63,294 nucleotides of DNA from Stenocarpella maydis (taxonomy: Eukaryota > Ascomycota > Sordariomycetes > Diaporthales > Diaporthaceae): NCBI GenBank assembly GCA_002270565.1, contig NQMI01000099.1, forward strand, positions 1 to 63,294, read 5' to 3'. A program made the position numbers and the translations under genes. The notes under the pieces were generated by a model. The model made no database searches, was not told the origin of the DNA, and saw nothing but the letters and a program-made list of their open reading frames with translations. Of this stretch, positions 56,700 to 63,294 are shown piece by piece; within the stretch, counting starts at the first letter, position 1, and the number at the start of each line of letters is the position of its first letter.

Positions 56700-59600
56700 G
56701 GACGAAATGAAAGCAGTAGCCTGACGGAATGCGGAAATTTAACGGCGAGCTGATCCCGGAGTAATACCCACTATATCCCAAATAGCAGAGGGATCCCAAT
56801 ATGAAAATAATATAGACATGGGCCTATGATAGATAGGCCCATAATGAGGAGCGCGCAATACCGAGTGCGCAGAGGCAATGCGCTCCACCTCATGTAAGTC
56901 AATGTAGCTAGGACTCAGGCCACGCACGATATAGCACTTAACTTAGCCTGGGAAGCCGGGTATGACATCCTTTGCGTATAGGAACCCTTTATAGCACTCA
57001 AGGAAAAACGAAAACTCACCAAGATACACCCGGGGTTCGATACCTTCTCCCTAGTTGAGGACTGGGCACAGGAAGACAAGAGGCCCTGAGTCCTAACCTA
57101 TGTACGGAAGACCCCCCACCTATGGGCCTTCCACACCAGACCCTTCACAACTCCAGACTGCTGCATGGTGCAGGTCAACGGAGTACTTATTGCTAATGCC
57201 TACCGGCAGCCGGGCTATGCCCTAGGGGTACTGATGCACCTGGAGAACTGGAAACCAGACCCCGGGATGGTTGTCCTGGGGGATTTCAATGCGCTCCACT
57301 AGATATGGCAACTAGACCACCCCAAGCATGCCAGCCCAGGCACGTGATTGGCAGACTGGGTAGAGAAAGTGGAACTTACCCTGGAAAACCTAGGAGGCCC
57401 AACCCATGATAAAGGAAATACCCTGGATCTAGTATTTTCCAATATCCTAGGTATACACACTAGCGTGGAACCGGGACTAGCCACTAGGTCAGATTACTTC
57501 ACGCTTAGCACCTTAGTACCTTACTAATACAGACTAACTCTGAAATAGGGCAGGTTAACCGTCCCCTTGGAAGGGTATGCAGACTTCTACCAAGCAGTAT
57601 AGAGGCACATCTGGATGGTAAGGGAGGAAGCTGATACCCCAGAAGAGGCAGAGGACCTAGCCTGTAACCTAATGGAGGTTATCACTACGGCACTCAGAAC
57701 GGTTGGACACCCCAAACGAACCTAGGGGCGGAAAACCACATGGTGGGACTCAGACTGTAGAAAAGCGAGAGCTAAGGTAATTAGAGTAAGACAAGCTAGC
57801 AACTTAGACTAACTAAAAACCACATAAAGCATACTAAAACACATCATTATTCAGGCAAAAAGAAAGTACTAGGAGAACCGGATTAACTTAGCAAATAAAG
57901 ACGCCCAGATATATACTATAGCTTTATGGTATAAATCCACAGATACACACTGGGCCCTACCCCTAGTGCATAATAATGCGCCAATCACGGACCCGGAATA
58001 GAAAGCAGCATACTTATATAATATAATCCTATATTGCTTCTTAGTAGAAGATAATATAGAAACTCTATGGGAACAAGTAACCCTAGAGATGGAGATCCTA
58101 TGGGACCAGATGGTTAAAGCTGATAAGGTAAGGGTATACTGCATTAAAACAGGCAATATGATACCCGGCCGAGATAGCATCACGGTATCTATATTAGATA
58201 TAGTCTGGCCACTCATTGAAAAATGGGTTACAACCCTGTATAACACCTGCCTAAGACTAGGATACCATTCAAGGGTCTTTAAATAGGCAGAAGTATTAAT
58301 AATCCTGAAGCCAGGAAAGGAGGATTATATAACCTTCCGCTCCTACAGACTAATTGCGCTAATAAGTTGCCTAAGCAAGGGCCTGGAAAGACTAGTCGCG
58401 AGATGAATGTTAGAAACGGCCCTGCTCTAGGGACTGCTCAGCCCATAATACTTTGGGGCCCTCCCCAAGAGGTCAGCAGTAGACCTAACAGCTGCGCTAA
58501 TACATAACACTAAAGAAGCACTGGACTGAGGACTGGAGGTACTGCTCCTTATGATGGACGTATAAGGAGCCTTTAACTCAGTCCTCCCGAAGCGGATGGC
58601 ATAGTGCCTCTGGGAATAAGGATGGCCTGAAAACCTGGTATGCTGGGCACTGGACTTTGTTACGGGAAGGATAGTGCGAGTTAAGTTCGAGGACGCCATA
58701 ATAGGCGATAGAGAGCTAGTCTGCAGCCTGCCCTAAGGCTCCCCGGTGTTGCTAATCCTGTTTATGCTATACCTCCAACCCCTACTCTAGAGGCACAAGA
58801 GATACTACAGGTTCGCCTATGCAGATGACTTTGCAGCCCTAGAGGTAGGCAGGGATACGGTAGAAATAAAGGAGGCCATAGCCCAGGAACTTAAGGATGC
58901 ACTATAATGGGGGAGAGATAATGCGGTTGCCTTTACACCAGACAAGTATAAAATGATATACTTCACCCATAAAAGGGACAGAAGCATATTACTTATATGC
59001 GTTAATAATAGAGTAATCTAGCCTAAAAATATAGTTCAATAGCTAGGGGTCTTCTTTGACTCCAAGCTGTCGTTCAGAACATATGTGGAAACATGGGGGG
59101 CAAAAGCCCATAAAGCAGCCACCCACCTGCGAGGGCTGAATAAGGTTATAATAGGCGCCCCCCCCGCACTTACAGCACTAGCGGCCAACGCTTGCATGCT
59201 GCCTATCGCTACATATGGAGCGGAGGTATGGTAGCAGGGCCTGATAAAACCTAGAATTAAGGACCCGATAAGACTGGTTAAGACCAGATAATAAGGCTTA
59301 GTAGATATTCTGGACCGGGTGATTAAGGTAGTGGCGAGGGTGATACTCCCCGCATGAAGGACCACGCTGATACCAATACTATACCGAGAGTCGGGGCTCC
59401 CCCCGGCCAGAGTAATCCTCAAGCAACAAAGACTCAGGGCGGGGATGAGGCTGAAGACTCTAGACCAACTACACCCCCTAGTACAAAGGCTGCAAACTCA
59501 ACCCGAGAGAGGACGAGGCGGCAGACCTGCGGCCGGAGGAGGTCAGCTCAGCCGGAATACAAGGCTCAGGCGCATAAACGAACTACTGGGAACCTGCAAG

Positions 59601-60803
59601 AGACCCAGGTTGGTACAAACAAACTACGCGCCAAATCTACGCACGGTACTAGCAACCGAAGACATCAGGCAAAAGGACCCACTCCGACTGCTCGCACTGT
59701 GCAGCAAGGAGGCAGGCAAGGAACAACACAACGCCTGGAAAAGGGAACTGGATCCAAAAACGATCACCGTATACTCCGACGGCTCGGAAAATAACGGGAT
59801 CACCGCATGGTCCTTCATCGCATACCAGGACGGCAAGGAAATCGCAAACGACCGGGGAAGGCTCCGCAACGCACACGTCTACAACGGCGAAATCCGGGGA
59901 GCGACGGAAGGAATGGTGTGGGCGGCGGCCAATTACGAAAGGCTCGGCGCTACGGCGGTCTACTCATACATCGACAGCACATCGGTGATCTGGGGGATCT
60001 ACGGAAACACACCGGCGAGCTCACAGCGCGAGTTCCTCAGATTCAGACACAACCAAAGCAAGATCACGGGTATCCGCAAAGAAGTCCGGTGGTCGCCAGG
60101 CCATGTCGGGATCGTGGGGAACGAGCGAGCGGACCAGCTCTCAGGAGAACTCACCAACCTCGAACCCTGGATGGAAGCCACCGAAGACGGCGCAGAACCG
60201 ACGGTCTCATGGAGACGGTCGGAATACTCGCGAAAGAAGAAGGAAGTCCTCGATTCCTGGTGGGAGGCAAGCCGCCCATACAAGTATCAAAAACTGAGGC
60301 TCACGGCGACCCGGAGCCCCCCGGAACTGAACTTGACCCGACCAACCCTACACAGGTTGATCGCGGAAAGATCTGGTCACGGGGACTTCAACGAGTACCA
60401 CGAGAGATTCGGACACCCGCAGCAAGAAAAACGCTGCAGGTGCGGAATGCCAAGAAGAGTCGGACATTTTGCCCGATGCCCCCTGGCGAGGATCTATTTC
60501 CCTGAGTGGGTCCGGAAAGGACATGAAGAACAAGACCTGCTCGGGAGGAAGGGGATAGCGGCCTTCGCTGCCCTAGTGACAGAGGCGGGGATCTATGAGG
60601 ATGAGGCGACTGAAGAGGCAGGCGAGCAAACGCGGCCTCGAGAGTGTGACCCTGGGCGCAATTCCCAACTCAGACCACCCCCTCCCCGTCACAAGGACGA
60701 GACAAGGCACAGCCCCGCGACACACACATCTGCAGACACCCATGCTTCTGCTTCCGGGGGGTCGCCCCCTTCTAAGAAAAGCAAGAAGGACCGCAGACAC
60801 TGA
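56700..60803 (+). pseudogene. LINE ORF2 remnant: endonuclease, RT, RNase H
   Basis: Endonuclease blocks at 57160-57510 (LIANAYRQPGYALGVL, MVVLGDFNALH, GNTLDLVFSNILG, RSDYFTLS). RT blocks at 58330-58860 (FRSYRLIALISCLSKGLERL, AFNSVLPKRM, RFAYADDFAALEVG with both aspartates intact). RNase H follows. Over twenty stops interrupt the first 2.6 kb, all of a type obtainable from CAG, CAA, CGA or TGG by transition. The last is TGA at 59355-59357, likely from CGA. The last 1446 nt are open. Confidence 0.85.
59358..60803 (+). CDS. Open C-terminal portion of LINE ORF2 with intact RNase H domain
   Basis: 481 codons without interruption; the first ATG is at 59445 (452 residues). RNase H residues are all visible: YSDGSENNG (D), VYNGEIRGATEG (E), YSYIDSTSVI (D), WSPGHVGIVGNERADQLSG (H and D). 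A CCHC-like HxxxFGHP...CRCGMPRRVGHFARCPLA motif follows, typical of the end of Tad/I-type LINE ORF2, then a basic, proline-rich tail ending KKSKKDRRH. GC content and absence of stops contrast sharply with the rest of the element. Whether it is expressed alone is unknown; it is best seen as an unmutated piece of ORF2. Confidence 0.75.
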   Translation, partial: RTTLIPILYRESGLPPARVILKQQRLRAGMRLKTLDQLHPLVQRLQTQPERGRGGRPAAGGGQLSRNTRLRRINELLGTCKRPRLVQTNYAPNLRTVLATEDIRQKDPLRLLALCSKEAGKEQHNAWKRELDPKTITVYSDGSENNGITAWSFIAYQDGKEIANDRGRLRNAHVYNGEIRGATEGMVWAAANYERLGATAVYSYIDSTSVIWGIYGNTPASSQREFLRFRHNQSKITGIRKEVRWSPGHVGIVGNERADQLSGELTNLEPWMEATEDGAEPTVSWRRSEYSRKKKEVLDSWWEASRPYKYQKLRLTATRSPPELNLTRPTLHRLIAERSGHGDFNEYHERFGHPQQEKRCRCGMPRRVGHFARCPLARIYFPEWVRKGHEEQDLLGRKGIAAFAALVTEAGIYEDEATEEAGEQTRPRECDPGRNSQLRPPPPRHKDETRHSPATHTSADTHASASGGSPPSKKSKKDRRH

Positions 60804-60995
60804 AACCGCCCAACGAGGCACACCACACGCTAAAGGGCCAGCAGAAGCGCCCACAAAGACAGGAGAACGTCCCCATTGTCCGAAAAGAAAAATTTCCTTT
60901 GTCAAGCGAAACGCACGTAACCAATCGTTGCCGTCCTCACGTCGCATGAACGACACGAGTTACCTTAGATTAGGTAGAACAGGACGTACAATGCA

Positions 60996-61013
60996 ATACT
61001 CCCCCCAGAACCC
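60996..61013. repeat. 18-bp target site duplication, right copy
   Basis: Identical to 54699-54716 and directly followed by the continuation of 18S (AAAAACTTTACTTTCG). Confidence 0.92.
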
Positions 61014-61141
61014 AAAAACTTTACTTTCGTGTAAGGTGCCGAGCGGGTCAAGAAATAACACCGCCCGATCCCTAGTCGGCATAGTTTATGGTTAAGACTA
61101 CAACGGTATCTGATCGTTTTCGATCCCCTAACTTTCGTTCC

Positions 61142-61179
<38 letters not shown>

Positions 61180-62109
61180 AGTTAGTCTTCAATCGATCCA
61201 AGAATTTCACCTCTGACGATTGAATACTGATGCCCCCGACTGTCCCTATTAATCATTACGGCGGTCCTAGAAACCAACAAAATAGAACCGCAACGTCCTA
61301 TTCTATTATTCCATGCTAATGTATTCGAGCATATGCCTGCTTTGAACACTCTAATTTTTTCACAGTAAAAGTCCTGGTTCCCCGGCACACCCAGTGAAGG
61401 GCATGCGGTTCCCCAGAGGGAAAGGCCCGGCCGGACCAGTGCATGCGGTGAGGCAGACCGGCCAGCCAGGCCCAAGGTTCAACTACGAGCTTTTTAACTG
61501 CAACAACTTTAATATACGCTATTGGAGCTGGAATTACCGCGGCTGCTGGCACCAGACTTGCCCTCCAATTGTTCCTCGTTAAGGGATTTAAATTGTACTC
61601 ATTCCAATTACAAGACCCAAAAGAGCCCTGTATCAGTATTTATTGTCACTACCTCCCCGAGTCGGGATTGGGTAATTTGCGCGCCTGCTGCCTTCCTTGG
61701 ATGTAGTAGCCGTTTCTCAGGCTCCTTCTCCGGGGTCAAGCCCTAACCCTCCGTTACCCGTTGTAACCACGGCTGGCCAAGACCCAGCCGTCGAAAGTTG
61801 ATAGGGCAGAAATTTGAATGAACCATCGCCGGCGCAAGGCCATGCGATTCGAGAAGTTATTATGAATCACCAGTGAGCCCCGAAGGGCATTGGTTTTTAA
61901 TCTAATAAATACATCCCTTCCGAAGTCGGGATTTTAAGCATGTATTAGCTCTAGAATTACCACGGTTATCCATGTAGTAGGTACTATCAAATATACGATA
62001 ACTGATTTAATGAGCCATTCGCAGTTTCGCCGTTTAGGTGCTTAAACTTAGACTTGCATGGCTTAATCTTTGAGACAAGCATATGACTACTGGCAGAATC
62101 AACCAGGTA
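61014..62109 (-). rRNA. 18S rRNA, 5' part (nearly unmutated)
   Basis: The minus strand begins TACCTGGTTGATTCTGCCAG at about 62109 and continues through conserved 18S landmarks such as AACGGCTACTACATCCAAGG and GCCAGCAGCCGCGGTAATTC to the LINE target site. Unlike the 3' part, I see few departures from conserved sequence (GATTC for GATCC near the 5' end is one). Together the two parts would form a full 18S if the LINE were absent, but the 3' part is RIPed. Confidence 0.93.
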
Positions 62110-63294
62110 ACTATCGTGAACGCCAGTAAGGGGCCCTTATGGCGCCTGCCGCTGGTTGCCCAGCGGTAGAGATTTTTGTCACCTTCGTGATGGCGCTGTC
62201 CCCGGGAGGCCCCGAGGGGCCAGCCGGTTCGGCGCCGCCAGGAGCAGCCCCCGCGGCGTGGCCGCAGGAGCCACATCTGGCTTCCGCTATCCCCTTCCAG
62301 GTTCCCCAGGGCGCTTTCGACAGGCACAGCCAGCACGCAGGGCGTGTGGGAGTGCCGCCTAGGCGCCCCAGTAGGAGGCCGACCCGGAGGACTGCAGCTA
62401 TTCAGCGTTCATCAGCCGGGCGGTGTCTCCTGTTGCTCGGTTTCAGGCTTGGCCAGCGGCCAGTCATCCACAGAGCCCATCCTCAGGCGCCGAGCAGCAG
62501 CAGGAGCCGCCGACGCCGTCGGGCATACCACACAGCAGGGGCTCGCAGAGCGGCCCCGCCGGCGGCGGTGTCTGGTCCAGCTATGAATCCCCCGTGACCG
62601 AGGCTACTAGGCCTGCTAGGCTGTTTAGAGGACCACGCAACTGAGACCGCACATGTTATGGGACAAGCCGTCAGCACCCACGACCCGAAGGCCCCGGACA
62701 TCAGGCAGTTTGGTTTGGTAGTTCGGCAGCTAAGAGCTAGCCCCGCCCCCAGGCCCCCTCCGTCCTGTCCCACCGGAACCGCCCAGAAATGTACAAGCTC
62801 TCAGGGAGCGACACTCGGGTCGACACCAGGCCGTTAAGCCTTAGGCCCCGCTGTACCATGAGAGATCAGGCCCGGAGGCCGTGAGCAGGTCATGGAAACG
62901 GTCCAGTCTCACAGGATCGGATTACACCTAGGAGCAGGTGCCCGGCAAGCCGAACAGCCTCCCCTAAGCGTCGCCAGCAGGCCCGCCAGGCGGGACAGAG
63001 AGGCAAGCCTCAGCAGTCCCGTCGGTTTTTTTTCTCCCTCCTCATATACCCTCCGACCTCGTATCACCCCACAGCACGCTGCGGGGGGGTCGGGTGCGAG
63101 CCTGCGACTGCCGGAAAACTCATTTGTGTGCCAGGTCGAAAAAATCGACTCACGGCCACCAAACTCATCTCCCGCCACGCACGCACAACCGGGTCTCTGA
63201 GAAAATTCGCCCACGCCCGCCTGGCGCACCCGCCACAGCGGGCTAGGCTTGCCTTGCAGGCGCTATAGCAGACTGCTACAGGGCAGGTCCCCGG
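62110..63294 (-). other. rDNA external transcribed / intergenic spacer
   Basis: GC-rich, non-coding sequence upstream of 18S (on the minus strand), the expected place of the 5' ETS and IGS. ORFs on both strands are composition artefacts. The promoter of RNA polymerase I was not recognised. The window ends inside it. Confidence 0.8.
63035..63222. repeat. Spacer segment homologous to the left-end 594-bp units
   Basis: Shares ordered blocks with 3290-3600 and 4030-4340: TATACCCTCCGACCTCGT, a GCACGCTGCGG block, TGCCGGAAAA, TCGACTCACGGCCACCAAAC and a CCACGCACGCAC block. It lacks the ~160-bp segment present in the left copies. Confidence 0.7.

Larger units (their letters stand above)
54717..60995 (+). 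mobile_element. LINE-type non-LTR retrotransposon inserted in 18S rDNA
   Basis: About 6.28 kb, bracketed by an 18-bp target duplication and coding on the plus strand, antisense to the rRNA. It has ORF1 with degenerate zinc knuckles, then ORF2 with AP endonuclease, reverse transcriptase (YADD) and a C-terminal RNase H. This order is that of Tad1/I-clade LINEs of fungi. The 3' end is GGACGTACAATGCA with no poly(A). Everything up to 59357 is full of TAG/TAA/TGA stops of RIP type, while 59358-60803 is open and GC-rich. Confidence 0.9.

Noticed and set aside
59807..60505. Second-frame ORF of 232 codons in the LINE RNase H region
   Set aside because: Shadow of the 59358-60803 frame, which contains the RNase H motifs.
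62139..63229. Several ORFs of 60-152 codons upstream of 18S
   Set aside because: Located in the rDNA transcribed/intergenic spacer with extreme GC bias; no domains.
1..63294. CRISPR arrays, operons, ribosome-binding sites, bacterial-type elements
   Set aside because: Spliced eukaryotic genes, RIP and nuclear rDNA show this is a fungal nuclear sequence; no spaced-repeat arrays of CRISPR type were seen.

Overview
The window looks like nuclear DNA of a filamentous ascomycete (Pezizomycotina, most likely Sordariomycetes). The genes carry short GT-AG introns with CTAAC/CTGAC branch points. Two encode fungal SAT4/PTH11-type rhodopsin-domain membrane proteins, and eIF3 subunit d has fungal architecture. 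Repeats are riddled with C-to-T and G-to-A transitions, the signature of repeat-induced point mutation (RIP). The species cannot be named from the sequence alone.

Layout. 1-5.1 kb: RIP-degraded AT-rich DNA with a 205-bp copia LTR, a Fot1/pogo transposase corpse and two copies of a ~594-bp unit that resembles the rDNA spacer at the far right end. 5.1-34.4 kb: gene-bearing region. Intact or near-intact genes are an FAD monooxygenase, two rhodopsin-domain proteins (the second with a 1-nt frameshift), eIF3d, an aldehyde dehydrogenase, a 2OG-Fe(II) oxygenase, a monocarboxylate-type MFS transporter and a 78-residue secreted cysteine-rich protein. Three cytochrome P450 genes here are all broken. 34.9-52.7 kb: nested retrotransposons. 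These are a copia element (minus strand, with a 947-bp assembly gap), a heavily RIPed gypsy relic (plus strand), and inside that relic a complete chromodomain gypsy element (minus strand, 475-bp LTRs, GTTAT target duplication). 52.7-63.3 kb: a leftward-reading rDNA unit (partial 28S, ITS2, 5.8S, ITS1, 18S, external spacer) whose 18S is split by a ~6.3-kb LINE with an 18-bp target duplication.

How it fits together. Only eIF3d is plainly housekeeping. The oxidative enzymes, transporter and P450 pseudogenes could be a decayed accessory metabolic neighbourhood, but no PKS, NRPS or terpene synthase is visible, so this is weak inference. The strongest large-scale signal is a change of mutational state near 59.36 kb, inside the LINE. 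Everything to the left (LINE 5' part, 18S 3' part, ITS/5.8S) is RIPed. The LINE 3' part, 18S 5' part and spacer to the right look nearly unmutated. This is what one would expect at the edge of a RIP-protected nucleolar rDNA array. Exon coordinates come from reading splice signals and protein continuity by eye; no alignment or database search was run.
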